From UBA1351 sp965140555 (GTDB lineage Bacteria > Bacillota > Clostridia > Lachnospirales > Vallitaleaceae): a stretch of 64,000 nucleotides of DNA. The DNA lies in assembly GCA_965140555.1 (NCBI GenBank), contig OZ223259.1, forward strand, positions 2,046,001 through 2,110,000, written 5' to 3'. The notes beneath the pieces are model-generated. The model ran no database searches. It saw only the letters and a list, made by a program, of their open reading frames with translations, and was not told the DNA's origin. Below are positions 52,149 to 61,702 of this stretch, one piece after another. A program made the position numbers and the translations under genes. Within the stretch, counting starts at the first letter, position 1. Every line of letters starts with the position of its first letter.

Positions 52149-52385
52149 ATGGTTAAAGAGATTAGTATGGCACAGAATGCACAAGGAAAAGGAAACATTA
52201 ACAGAGAATTTACCGGAGGTAATGGAATGAAAAGGAATCATAATCAGCACGAAAAAGATCGTAACAGAAACTATTTACCCTCTCGTTTGTTGTATGCGCA
52301 ACAAATTGGAAGTAACAATGAACGGCCGAATGCGCGTCAAGAGTCTGACCGTATCATGGATTTGATGCAAAATCGATTGATATAA
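52149..52385 (+). CDS. small hydrophilic protein of unknown function, 78 residues
   Basis: The ATG at 52149 follows AGAGGAGG by six bases; an in-frame TTG at 52122 has no site. The product is very polar, rich in Asn, Gln, Arg and Gly (RNHNQHEKDRNRNYLPSR, NNERPNARQESDR) and has no Cys, signal peptide or membrane helix. It looks largely disordered except for a short C-terminal helix. It starts 41 bp before the ABC exporter pair and may be cotranscribed with it. I do not recognise the family. Confidence 0.65.
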   Translation: MVKEISMAQNAQGKGNINREFTGGNGMKRNHNQHEKDRNRNYLPSRLLYAQQIGSNNERPNARQESDRIMDLMQNRLI

Positions 52386-52425
52386 TCAACGATTTAATGA
52401 TAGACATCTAAAAGGAGGGACACTC

Positions 52426-54159
52426 GTGAATCTAATGCATTACATTAAAAAATACGCATGGATCTATATTCTTGGCTTTACAGTCATGGGGGTAGGAATT
52501 GCCCTGGATATGTACAATCCAGTCATTACCGGGCGTATTATTGACGAAGTAATTAAAGACGGTAATACAGCAATATTTAAGACACTTGCTTTATACCTTG
52601 TGGGGATTACCATGGGGCGAATGGTTATGGGGTATGCCAAAGAGATGCTTTTTGACTTTGTTGGGGTGCAAATCGTTACAGATTTAAGACAGCGTATTTT
52701 TGATCATATTCAAAGTTTAAGCTACAATTTCTTTGACTCCAAAAACACAGGGGAGTTAATGACGCGTATCAAAGAGGATGCTGAGAAGATATGGCATGCT
52801 ATAAGTTTTGGTATTATGTTGGTAGTAGAAATGCTGATAAGCTTGATTGTAGCTACTATTTTGATGTTTCGCATCAGCCCTATATTATCCATTATTGCTT
52901 TTGTAGCATTGCCGCTACTTGGCTATTTGGCAGTGAAGTTGGAGAATACCATTGGATCCACCTATGAAGCAATTAGCGAGCAAAATGCAGAATTGAATTC
53001 AACGGCGCAAGAAAACATTGCCGGAGTTCGGCTTGTCAAAGCCTTTGCCAGAGAAAAACATGAGGTTCAAAAATTCTTGGCAAGAAATCAAGAATATTAT
53101 GCATTGAACTATCGCCAAGCACAGATATGGGGTCGTTTTTATCCGAAAATTGAGTTTATAACCAATATCTTGCCGATTTTAGTTATTTCAGCAGGTGGTG
53201 CACTGGTTATGGGAGCGTTTGGCACAGAGGCAATCACGATAGGAACCTTGGTTAAGTTTAGCAGTTATATCTATATTGTTATATCCCCTATGCGAATGAT
53301 GGGATGGCTTAGTAATATGATGGCGGAAGCCCGTGCATCCTACAAACGGATTAATACGCTTTTTGAGTATGAATCTGAGATTAAAAACGCAGAGGATGCG
53401 ATTGCGCCGGCTCGAATCAAAGGACGTATTGAATTTGAGAATGTAAGCTTAAATATAGAAGGTCAAGAGGTTCTCAAGGATATTAATATAACCGTTGAAC
53501 CGGGTAAGACATTAGCGGTTATGGGCGCTACCGGATCAGGGAAAAGTTCTCTGATCAATATTTTGACACGTTTTCATGAACATTCAACAGGGCAGGTGCG
53601 TATTGATGATACGGCGATAGAGGGCTATGATATAAAAAATCTTCGAAGCCATATCTCTGTCGTTATGCAAGAAGTATTCCTGTTCAGTGATACGATTGAA
53701 GAAAACATTCTCTTTGCAACAGATCGAATGGAATCGGAGAAATATCTTCTTGATTCAGCTAAAAATGCCCAAGCCCATGAGTTTGTCTCACGTATGGAAG
53801 AATCCTATGATACGATCATCGGAGAAAAGGGACTGGGGTTATCCGGAGGACAAAAACAACGGATTTCTATTGCAAGAGCGTTGGCTAAAAAAGCAGAAAT
53901 ACTGGTGCTTGATGATTCGACATCAGCCCTTGATATGGAGACTGAATATCAGATTCAACAAGCGGTTGAACAAATGGAGGCTTGTACAAAAGTTATTATT
54001 GCCCATCGTATATCGGCCGTGAAAAATGCGGATGAAATCATACTTCTAGAAAAAGGGCAGATTGTTGAGCGAGGCACACATGAGTCCTTAATACGACAAA
54101 AGGGTCGTTATTATAATACATATAGGGAACAGTATGAAGGTTTTGATGCCGTATCATAA
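52426..54159 (+). CDS. ABC exporter half-transporter, degenerate-site subunit
   Basis: The protein has 577 residues from a GTG at 52426, seven bases after AAAAGGAGG. Six helices (about 15-310) precede the nucleotide-binding domain: Walker A GATGSGKSS, Q-loop VMQEVFLFS, signature LSGGQKQR, Walker B ILVLDDSTSALD, H-loop IIAHRIS. The Glu that normally follows the Walker B Asp is Asp, so this subunit's own site is hydrolysis-poor. With the next gene product, which has a normal Walker B but an altered signature, it forms one weak and one active ATP site, as in heterodimeric exporters of the BmrCD/LmrCD/TM287-288 type. Likely a multidrug or lipid exporter. Confidence 0.93.
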   Translation: MNLMHYIKKYAWIYILGFTVMGVGIALDMYNPVITGRIIDEVIKDGNTAIFKTLALYLVGITMGRMVMGYAKEMLFDFVGVQIVTDLRQRIFDHIQSLSYNFFDSKNTGELMTRIKEDAEKIWHAISFGIMLVVEMLISLIVATILMFRISPILSIIAFVALPLLGYLAVKLENTIGSTYEAISEQNAELNSTAQENIAGVRLVKAFAREKHEVQKFLARNQEYYALNYRQAQIWGRFYPKIEFITNILPILVISAGGALVMGAFGTEAITIGTLVKFSSYIYIVISPMRMMGWLSNMMAEARASYKRINTLFEYESEIKNAEDAIAPARIKGRIEFENVSLNIEGQEVLKDINITVEPGKTLAVMGATGSGKSSLINILTRFHEHSTGQVRIDDTAIEGYDIKNLRSHISVVMQEVFLFSDTIEENILFATDRMESEKYLLDSAKNAQAHEFVSRMEESYDTIIGEKGLGLSGGQKQRISIARALAKKAEILVLDDSTSALDMETEYQIQQAVEQMEACTKVIIAHRISAVKNADEIILLEKGQIVERGTHESLIRQKGRYYNTYREQYEGFDAVS

Positions 54160-54185
54160 GAGTATAACGTAAAAGGAGGTTTATC

Positions 54186-55985
54186 ATGCCTATTAACAAT
54201 TTTAGGGAAGATGAAGAGTCGAAGCAGGTATTAAAAAGTGTTACGATTATGCGTCTTCTCTCATATATGAAACAGTATAAAAAAGAAATCGTTCAAGTCC
54301 TTGGCTTGATGGTTGTCATTATTGTCGTAACATCCATCAATCCTTTGTTGTTAAAACAAGTAATTGATGTACATATACCCGATAAAAATGTGCTTGGTTT
54401 ATTTCAAGTAGCCGGTATTGCGATAGTTATTAACCTGATTGCAGCCGTCTGTATTCGTTACCGTGTCATTATTATGGGACGGGTAGCTAATAAAGTGTTA
54501 ATGGAAATTCGACAAGAGCTTTATGAACATATACAAACATTATCGTTTAATTTTTTTGACCATCGTCCGGTGGGTAAAATTTTGGCTCGAGTTATCGGAG
54601 ATGTTAACTCACTGAAGGATATTTTGACCAACAGTGTTATTACGTTGATTCCGGACTTTGCCACGGTACTTGTTGTCATGGTTATTATGCTGGCGCTTAA
54701 TGTGCGTTTGGCTTTAGCGGCATTTACTTTATTGCCACTATTAATTTTTGGTATGTACTTTGTGGAAGTAAGAGCGCATAAACGCTGGCAAATAAATCGA
54801 AAGAAAAGTTCAAATCTGAACGCTTTCACCCATGAGGATTTTTCAGGTATCCGCGTTGTTCAAAGTTTTACTGCCGAAGACTATACATCCCAAACATTTG
54901 CAAAGCTTTTAAAAGATTTAAAACATTCCTTTATGCATGCAGTTAAGCTGAATGATATGTTTTGGCCCATGGTTGAAATTTCATGGGGATTGGGAAGTGT
55001 TTTAGTGTTCTATGTCGGAGTACGACTGTTGGATACGGGGACTATAACGGTAGGATTACTTGTAGCCTTTACGACCTATATTACCATGTTCTGGAATCCG
55101 ATTATGAATTTGAGTAATTTTTATAATCAATTGGTTACCAATCTTGCAGGTGCAGAGCGTATCTTTGAGATTTTGGACGAGGAAGCAGATATTTCTGATA
55201 AAGCAGGGACTTGTGAACTTCCCCCTATTAAAGGCGATATACGGTTTAATAATGTTAGTTTTTCATATGATGGTTCGGTAGAAATCTTGAAAGACTTGTC
55301 TTTCCATGTGAAGGCAGGGGAAAGTATCGCCCTCGTTGGTCCGACCGGTGCAGGAAAGACGACGATTGTTAACCTCATTAGTAGGTTTTATGATATTAAT
55401 TCCGGAATGATTTTAGTGGATGATCATAATATTCAATCCGTAACTATTGAAAGCCTGCGCTCTCAAATGGGAATTATGACACAAGATACCTTCCTGTTCT
55501 CTGGGACAGTAAAGGATAATATCATCTATGGAAAGCTGGATGCGACAGATGAAGAGATCGTTGCGGCAGCAAAAGCGGTACATGCGCATGAGTTTATTAT
55601 GGAATTACCTAACGGTTATGATACGAAGATTAATGAGCGTGGTTCTAAGCTCTCTGTTGGTCAACGCCAACTCATTGCCTTTGCCAGAACTATGATTTCT
55701 AATCCTAAGATTTTAGTGTTGGATGAAGCAACATCAAGTATTGATACCCATACGGAGCGTTTGGTGCAACAAGGGATCGAGAGTCTCTTAAATGGTAGGA
55801 CATCTTTTGTCATTGCCCATCGTTTATCAACGATTCAAAAGGCGGATCGAATTTTTGTCATTAATGACCAAGGGATTGCAGAGGCCGGTTCCCATGAGGA
55901 ATTGTTGCAGTCTAAGGGACATTATTATGAACTCTATATGGCACAATTTAAAACCGTGGATTTGGATATTGATAGTGCCGGATAA
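54186..55985 (+). CDS. ABC exporter half-transporter, catalytic-site subunit
   Basis: The protein has 599 residues, with AAAGGAGG before the ATG, 26 bp after its partner gene. It has six helices, then Walker A GPTGAGKTT, Q-loop MTQDTFLFSG, signature LSVGQRQL (Val in place of the second position Gly), Walker B ILVLDEATSSID with the catalytic Glu, and H-loop VIAHRLS. The altered signature pairs with the partner's weak Walker B, and the partner's normal LSGGQ pairs with this active Walker B. Confidence 0.93.
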   Translation: MPINNFREDEESKQVLKSVTIMRLLSYMKQYKKEIVQVLGLMVVIIVVTSINPLLLKQVIDVHIPDKNVLGLFQVAGIAIVINLIAAVCIRYRVIIMGRVANKVLMEIRQELYEHIQTLSFNFFDHRPVGKILARVIGDVNSLKDILTNSVITLIPDFATVLVVMVIMLALNVRLALAAFTLLPLLIFGMYFVEVRAHKRWQINRKKSSNLNAFTHEDFSGIRVVQSFTAEDYTSQTFAKLLKDLKHSFMHAVKLNDMFWPMVEISWGLGSVLVFYVGVRLLDTGTITVGLLVAFTTYITMFWNPIMNLSNFYNQLVTNLAGAERIFEILDEEADISDKAGTCELPPIKGDIRFNNVSFSYDGSVEILKDLSFHVKAGESIALVGPTGAGKTTIVNLISRFYDINSGMILVDDHNIQSVTIESLRSQMGIMTQDTFLFSGTVKDNIIYGKLDATDEEIVAAAKAVHAHEFIMELPNGYDTKINERGSKLSVGQRQLIAFARTMISNPKILVLDEATSSIDTHTERLVQQGIESLLNGRTSFVIAHRLSTIQKADRIFVINDQGIAEAGSHEELLQSKGHYYELYMAQFKTVDLDIDSAG

Positions 55986-55997
55986 ATTATGGATCGG

Positions 55998-56036
55998 AAA
56001 ACTGACGAATTGTAAGAAATTCGTCAGTTTTTTTTA
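55998..56036 (+). terminator. terminator of the ABC exporter operon
   Basis: AAAACTGACGAATT pairs with AATTCGTCAGTTTT around GTAAGA, followed by T residues. Confidence 0.88.
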
Positions 56037-56342
56037 ATAGAGTTTTGAGGAGTTTTTTATAGAATCTTTATAATTAATTGTTATTATATATTCATAGCAA
56101 CACAGAGACAAAACAGTCGTTGCTATCTAATAAAAGCTTATCTCTAAAATTTCGATAGATCCATATTCATCCTCTATAATATGAGTGAGACAGGACCAAC
56201 CCCAAGATGGTCCTGTTTTGCCGTTCAGATATAATTTCCCTTCACAAAAATACAGGAATTGCCGATATAATGAATAGAGTGTATGTAAGTACTGGTGGTA
56301 TTAAACATAAAATGAAAACAACAATATAAAGAGGCTAATATA
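56037..56342 (+). other. intergenic stretch with two hairpins
   Basis: This 306-bp AT-rich stretch carries no gene. It holds an ATAGCAAC/GTTGCTAT hairpin (56094-56126) with a 17-base loop, a TATAAT box (56175-56180), and directly after it a terminator-like hairpin (56190-56219). The leader of the lipoprotein gene follows with no clear promoter boxes; TATAAT at 56265-56270 is a possible -10. Confidence 0.5.
56190..56219 (+). terminator. terminator-like hairpin
   Basis: ACAGGACCA pairs perfectly with TGGTCCTGT around ACCCCAAGA, followed by a short TTTT. It starts ten bases after a TATAAT box. Confidence 0.6.
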
Positions 56343-59009
56343 ATGATAAAACATACGATGCAATGGATAGGACTATACAGTCTTGTATTCCTGATTTTGA
56401 CAGGATGTGCTGTAGATAATAGGAATGAAACAACAACATATCACTATGACATGGATGAGCAAGCCATTCCGGTTCTCTGGATTGCCGGGATGAACGGCAA
56501 CTATCAACCGACTTACGGTTACCGTACGATTATGGACACAGATGTGGAAGAATCAGCGGTATATATGAATCAAGAAGGGTTTCAACTTGGTTTTACCAAT
56601 ACGGATCGAAAGCGTTATCTTCCATTAGATAATGTACAATTTCAGATACAGGATAGCGTAGGAAATGCCCTGTCAGATACTGCAAGTATTGCGTATAAAC
56701 AAGATGGACGCTTTGTCATCCTTCCTGAGGGAGTGTCAAATGTTTCTTGGGAAATGGGACAATACTACAACCTTCATATTGAATGGATTCAACCGGATGA
56801 GGTCATATATTATGACTTGCCGGTTTATTATAGTGAGAGCAATCCGAATGAGTTTTTGGCCAATCAGGTAAAGACACAACAGATAAAAGCCATGGAAGAT
56901 GAACAAGTTCAGTATATGGGAGAACCACTCATTCAAATAAGTCATGCCGGAGTAAAAGGTGCTACAATATCTATGATTTTTACAGGTGCTGCAAGGGTAG
57001 ATGAATCCTTTGATTACAGGGATTATGAAGCGACATACACCTATGAGGATATTACGCAAACCGTTGCATTGGAATCCTCACAATATAAGGAAAAACAACG
57101 CTATCGATTTAATCAGGAAACAAAGCAGTGGGAGGTGGGATATGAAACAGAAGACCGGCGTCAAGTTCAAATGAGTCCACAACACCGCTATGAAGCTATT
57201 TATGATGATCAAGAAATTGTCTTGTATGATCGTTTGGAAGAACAACTTTTGAGTGTGTATCGATTTGATAGCTTAGATAGTGACTATGTGTACGATGAAT
57301 ATAGGCACTACAAACTTCACGTACTGGATGTTTTGGATAACGGTGATGTTCTTTTTGCTGTAGCAGGATATATACAAGATAAGAGCGAATGGACAGGAAA
57401 AAACGGCATTCTTTTCTATCGGTATGGAGTAGGTAGTGGGTTGAAGCAATTGGTTTTCTTTGAGAATGGTCAAAATGTAGATGCGCTTATGGCATGGGTA
57501 GATGATGGAGGCTACTATAGTTCTGATTCGGAACGATTTTACTTGGAAGATAAGCAGATGCTATATTCCGTTGATTTAAAGCATGGAGAAGCCCAATATA
57601 TCGACACGTTCTTTGACGGTCGATTTAATATGGAAACCGGGACAGTTTTTTGGCAGGGGAATGATTCAAAAGTAAATGGTGGTATCTATACCATGGATTT
57701 GAATGACTATCCATTGGAAGTTCATAATCTCTACAAAGCCGGTGTTACACAACGTGTAGTAGGTGTAGATAATCGGTATATTTTTGTCGGTGACTATAAA
57801 CTCAGTAACACGTATGAGGCACTGGATCAGTCTATGATTTATGGCTATTCGACTATTCGGATGTATAATTATGCCGGGAAATTACTGGCAAGCTATGACG
57901 GCGAAGATGGCGGGGGAGGTAGCTTGTTTGGGGAGGCGTATTTGGATGATCAGAGTGGAGAATGGAAAGCTGATTATATTCAGATTCAAGAAATAAAAAA
58001 TGGAAGTCCGAAGACTGCAGAAGTACGGTTTCTTCCTATGAGAAGGCAAAAAATCCTCGCCCCGGCAAGTGAGCCAACAGATATGTCCAAAGGGCAGACG
58101 AATGATAGGATGGCCTTAGATAAGATTGTTATTGAGACCACGAAGGCCTCGCCAACGTCGTTGTATATAGAACAACCTCAAGTGAAGCGTGAAGTGAGCC
58201 ACATGACTAAGTTTGAAGATCTACCGCTAAGAGATGCGTATGTGTATGAAGCATCGAACGGAAAGCGTATTTTTACAGGAACATACGCAAAAGCTTTGTC
58301 CTTAGGAGTGGAGGCCGGTGGGTATAAAATCTATCGAATGGATTATGAACCGGATCAGCTAGAAACCCATCGCTTTACCCTATTATTTGATGCGGATGAT
58401 AAAAAAGAGAGCGCCTATATAGGCAATATTATTACGATACCTCAACGTCCCGAATTGCCCCGTGGGTGTGAAGTAACAGCACTGAGTATATTGCTACATT
58501 ACTATATGGATGATGCACCGGATAAGATGCAGTTGAATGCAGAGATGATAGAATTAGACGATGTGTATCAAGTCGTTGACGGTATGATTGAATTCGGAAA
58601 CATGCATGTTGGATTTGCCGGAAGCTCCTCCGATACAGCATTGCCGGGCTTAGGTGTCTATATAGAGCCAATACAAGACTTGGCAGAGACGTATATGCCC
58701 GGGCAAATCATACCGCTAACAGGCGCCGATTTTGAACAAATTCTGACCTATGTGAGTATGGAACATCCGGTATTAGTTATTATTCCGAATCGATACCAAG
58801 CAGTCCCTGATTATAGCAAAGAAGTATGGAGAACAGAGACAGGATATATGGAAGTGACCTATCAAGAGCATAGTGTTGTGATCATGGGATATGACGATCA
58901 ATACGTGTATTACAGTGACCCATCAAAAGGAATCATTGATCGCAAGGATAAACAGAATTTTAGAGAGGCTTGGATTTCAATGGGAAGTCAAGCCATGAGT
59001 ATAAACTAG
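56343..59009 (+). CDS. large lipoprotein with C-terminal C39-like peptidase domain
   Basis: The protein has 888 residues. The signal peptide ends in the lipobox LILTGC (Cys about residue 22). Residues 30-600 are mostly beta strands that include repeated Tyr-rich segments, perhaps a propeller-like sensor part (VLDNGDVLFAVAGYI, RFYLEDKQMLYSVDLKHGE). The last 180 residues match the C39_2 family: the catalytic Cys709 in LPRGCEVTALSILLHYY, His843 in YQEHSVVIMGYD, and the Asp in YYSDPSKGI. Such domains act as cysteine peptidases or amidases outside the membrane. The fusion to a large N-terminal part is unusual. The target is unknown. Confidence 0.85.
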   Translation: MIKHTMQWIGLYSLVFLILTGCAVDNRNETTTYHYDMDEQAIPVLWIAGMNGNYQPTYGYRTIMDTDVEESAVYMNQEGFQLGFTNTDRKRYLPLDNVQFQIQDSVGNALSDTASIAYKQDGRFVILPEGVSNVSWEMGQYYNLHIEWIQPDEVIYYDLPVYYSESNPNEFLANQVKTQQIKAMEDEQVQYMGEPLIQISHAGVKGATISMIFTGAARVDESFDYRDYEATYTYEDITQTVALESSQYKEKQRYRFNQETKQWEVGYETEDRRQVQMSPQHRYEAIYDDQEIVLYDRLEEQLLSVYRFDSLDSDYVYDEYRHYKLHVLDVLDNGDVLFAVAGYIQDKSEWTGKNGILFYRYGVGSGLKQLVFFENGQNVDALMAWVDDGGYYSSDSERFYLEDKQMLYSVDLKHGEAQYIDTFFDGRFNMETGTVFWQGNDSKVNGGIYTMDLNDYPLEVHNLYKAGVTQRVVGVDNRYIFVGDYKLSNTYEALDQSMIYGYSTIRMYNYAGKLLASYDGEDGGGGSLFGEAYLDDQSGEWKADYIQIQEIKNGSPKTAEVRFLPMRRQKILAPASEPTDMSKGQTNDRMALDKIVIETTKASPTSLYIEQPQVKREVSHMTKFEDLPLRDAYVYEASNGKRIFTGTYAKALSLGVEAGGYKIYRMDYEPDQLETHRFTLLFDADDKKESAYIGNIITIPQRPELPRGCEVTALSILLHYYMDDAPDKMQLNAEMIELDDVYQVVDGMIEFGNMHVGFAGSSSDTALPGLGVYIEPIQDLAETYMPGQIIPLTGADFEQILTYVSMEHPVLVIIPNRYQAVPDYSKEVWRTETGYMEVTYQEHSVVIMGYDDQYVYYSDPSKGIIDRKDKQNFREAWISMGSQAMSIN

Positions 59010-59127
59010 TATACTGGTGCGCTTATAAATAGACAAATTATTTGCTCAAATATGAATATGTCGGTACACTAGCATACGATAAGAAAAATGTGAAAAAGTT
59101 GTCATTTAACGACAGATTTATGCGGAT

Positions 59128-59157
59128 TAATCCACACAATAAACAGAGTTATCCACA
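59128..59157. other. two DnaA-box-like sites
   Basis: TTATCCACA (59149-59157) is a perfect DnaA box, and TAATCCACA (59128-59136) differs by one base. Both face the same way, 21 bp apart, in the gap between convergent genes. Two boxes alone are not an origin; they may be a DnaA-titration or regulatory site. Confidence 0.45.
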
Positions 59158-59182
59158 TAAAAGATAAATTTTGTCAGAAAAT

Positions 59183-60334
59183 TCAAGAATTTGGAGTCAT
59201 TTTCTTCTCATAACGACTATTTATCTGTCGGGTGACAATATTCTTGATGACGGCCATACAGGGAACGCCTAAGAACATACCGGCAACACCGAAAAGTTTA
59301 CCGAAGATAAGAATAGAGAAAATAACCCAAAATGGGCTTAGTCCAGTGGAGTCCCCAAGAATTTTCGGGCCAAGAATATTGCCGTCAAATTGTTGAAGAA
59401 CAAGGACAAAAATCATAAAGTAAAAGGCTTGTACCGGTTGAATAAAAAGGAGCAGGACAAAACCGATAAATCCACCGAAAAGAGGACCAAAATAAGGGAT
59501 AATATTGGTAACCCCAATGATAACACTGAGTAGAAGAGCATAGGGGAATTTAAAAATAAGTAAACAGATAAAGCAAATCACGCCGATGATTGAGGAGTCA
59601 ATCAGTTTACCGACAAAAAATTGAATAAAAATCTGATTACTTTCTTTACTTAAATTTATGAAATGAATGGCTTGTCGATGAGGCAGAAGGGCGAATACAA
59701 CCTTTCTTGCACCAAACAGGCCATTTTCTTTACTTATAAGAAGGTACACGGCAATAATAAAACCGAGAATAATATTCATCAAACCGGAAGCAATTTTTGT
59801 GAAGGAGGATAGAAGCAATGGAACGAAATTCCCTAGCATATCGGTAAAGCTGTTAAATGTAGACTCAATATTATCATTGAGGTACTTGCTGACTAAGGAA
59901 AGATCAAGGTAGTAATCTTTATATATGGTGACTTCACCCTTTTCCAATACTTCTTGTAAGACAACATTGTACGTTGAAATGAGTCGACCAATCTCTTGAA
60001 TACTGCTAAACAATTGAGGAATGATAAAAGAAAGTAGAATAATAAGGACACTAAAGATAATAAGATAACTAATAGCGATGGCTAATCCTCGTTTTAAGAG
60101 ACCTTTTTTTAATCGTTTTAAGAGGTAAGATTCTATAGAGGAAACTAAAGGGTTGATAAAGTAGGCAAGAAGAAGCGCATAAATAAAAGGCGATAGTAAA
60201 GCTAGAATACCAAAGATGGCATTTTTGGTTTCAATCCAACTATCGGTGAGTTTAAAAAAGAGATAACAGATACTAAAAACAATAAGGGTATAGACCGCGA
60301 TTGTCGTGTATTTTTTGTTCCAGTCAATTTTCAT
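59183..60334 (-). CDS. AI-2E family membrane transporter
   Basis: The protein has 383 residues; GGAGG is six bases before the ATG at 60334. It has about eight hydrophobic helices with a large polar loop after the third (about 115-170). The family signature near the C-terminus is present (GVTNIIPYFGPLFGGFIG, then LQQFDGNILGPKILGDSTGLSPFWVI). Members move autoinducer-2, Na+/H+ or other small solutes, so the substrate is open. The gene is convergent with the lipoprotein gene and divergent from the DUF815 gene. Confidence 0.92.
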   Translation of the reverse strand: MKIDWNKKYTTIAVYTLIVFSICYLFFKLTDSWIETKNAIFGILALLSPFIYALLLAYFINPLVSSIESYLLKRLKKGLLKRGLAIAISYLIIFSVLIILLSFIIPQLFSSIQEIGRLISTYNVVLQEVLEKGEVTIYKDYYLDLSLVSKYLNDNIESTFNSFTDMLGNFVPLLLSSFTKIASGLMNIILGFIIAVYLLISKENGLFGARKVVFALLPHRQAIHFINLSKESNQIFIQFFVGKLIDSSIIGVICFICLLIFKFPYALLLSVIIGVTNIIPYFGPLFGGFIGFVLLLFIQPVQAFYFMIFVLVLQQFDGNILGPKILGDSTGLSPFWVIFSILIFGKLFGVAGMFLGVPCMAVIKNIVTRQINSRYEKKMTPNS

Positions 60335-60419
60335 CCAAGGCCTCCGTACAAAGCATTAATCATAAAAGATAGTATATAACCTATCATATCAAATATTGAC
60401 CATATTCACCAGTGATTTC

Positions 60420-60428
60420 TGATATAAT
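60420..60428 (+). promoter_or_regulatory. extended -10 promoter before the DUF815 gene
   Basis: TG-A-TATAAT lies 59 bp before the start codon. A TTGACC is present upstream but 21 bases away, which is too far for a standard spacing. Confidence 0.5.
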
Positions 60429-60487
60429 AAAAAGGATTAAGGTGAATACTAAATAAGTGGCAAAAAAGAGACGAAAGGTGTGGCATC

Positions 60488-61690
60488 ATGTTAGAAGAAC
60501 TCATATTATTTGACCCTATTCGTGAGGATAGGTGGATACAGTTAAGAGAGCAATTGATTCAGGAGGATAAGAAAGAATCCTATTATCGGCTGATTAGTTT
60601 TCTGCTGGATGAAGGCATGTCCTTTTCATCCTACTGCGTATATAGGCTGGTTGCTACGGCTAAAGGGAAAGTACTGGATTATAGCTCTATAAAAGATGCG
60701 CATATGGGCAAGAACATGGCTGCCCGGCGGAGGCTTAAGCATGATATGTCTGTTATTCGTCGTTTTTTATCCGTCACAGATGAAGCCTTATCCCTTAAGT
60801 ATGGTGATGAGGAACTTTTAATGGATATATCGGATATGGAAACAACCATGCCCTCATTGATGAAAAACGTTCTGCAAGTATACAAGAAAATATTTATGTC
60901 AGGTGATATAGAAGCCTTTGAAAAAGCTGTTGCCCATTACGGTATAGGAGAATATGCTCTATATAAAGGGTTTAAATTGACGGATCAGGGAGGTTATCGT
61001 CCGATACATGAAATCGAAGGGATTTCTTGGGATGAAATCTATAGTTATACGTGGCAAAAAGAAGCACTGTACGAGAATACAAAGCAATTTGTCCAAGGAA
61101 AGCCAGCCCAGCATGCCTTGTTAGTCGGTGCTAGCGGGACAGGAAAATCCTCTTCAGTGAAAGCAATTGTCAATGCTTTTACAGCAGATAAATTGCGTCT
61201 CATTCAATTAGGGAAAAATCAGCTGACACTCTTGCCTGAAATCATGCGTAAGATTAAAGGAAGTCCCTTTAAATTCATTTTATTCATCGATGATTTATCC
61301 TTCGAGGCTAACGAAGATGATTATAAATTCTTGAAATCATTTATGGAAGGCAGCATTGGTGTTTATCAACCCAATTGCTTGTTCTATGTAACAAGTAATC
61401 GACGTCACTTGATTAAAGAAGTGCGTAGTGAACGGGAAAATGACATTCATCTACAAGATTTCATACATGAAATGACGTCCCTATCGGATCGATTTGGATT
61501 AACGCTGATTTATGAAAGCTTGGAACAGCGCGAGTATCAGGCGATGATTCTAAACATGGCCAAAAAAGAGGGCATGAGCGTAGATGAGAAGGAATTGATT
61601 GCTCAAGCACGTCGCTATGCTCTCCAACATGGGAAAATGTCAGGGCGTGTAGCTGCACAATTTATAAGTCGTTATAGTCATGAGGATTAG
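60488..61690 (+). CDS. DUF815-family AAA+ ATPase
   Basis: The protein has 400 residues. An N-terminal helical region (1-200) precedes the ATPase domain: Walker A LLVGASGTGKSSS, Walker B FILFIDDLSFE, a polar sensor-1-like strand (LFYVTSNRRHL) and ERENDIHLQDFIHEMTSLSDRFG. DUF815 proteins are widespread in Gram-positive bacteria but have no firmly known role; the fold is close to DnaA/Orc-type loaders. It ends 12 bp before the rlmH-type gene and may be cotranscribed with it. Confidence 0.9.
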   Translation: MLEELILFDPIREDRWIQLREQLIQEDKKESYYRLISFLLDEGMSFSSYCVYRLVATAKGKVLDYSSIKDAHMGKNMAARRRLKHDMSVIRRFLSVTDEALSLKYGDEELLMDISDMETTMPSLMKNVLQVYKKIFMSGDIEAFEKAVAHYGIGEYALYKGFKLTDQGGYRPIHEIEGISWDEIYSYTWQKEALYENTKQFVQGKPAQHALLVGASGTGKSSSVKAIVNAFTADKLRLIQLGKNQLTLLPEIMRKIKGSPFKFILFIDDLSFEANEDDYKFLKSFMEGSIGVYQPNCLFYVTSNRRHLIKEVRSERENDIHLQDFIHEMTSLSDRFGLTLIYESLEQREYQAMILNMAKKEGMSVDEKELIAQARRYALQHGKMSGRVAAQFISRYSHED

Positions 61691-61702
61691 AAAGGTAAGA
61701 AT

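Noticed and set aside
59128..59157. Replication origin
   Set aside because: Only two boxes are present, without an AT-rich unwinding region or dnaA/dnaN next to it.
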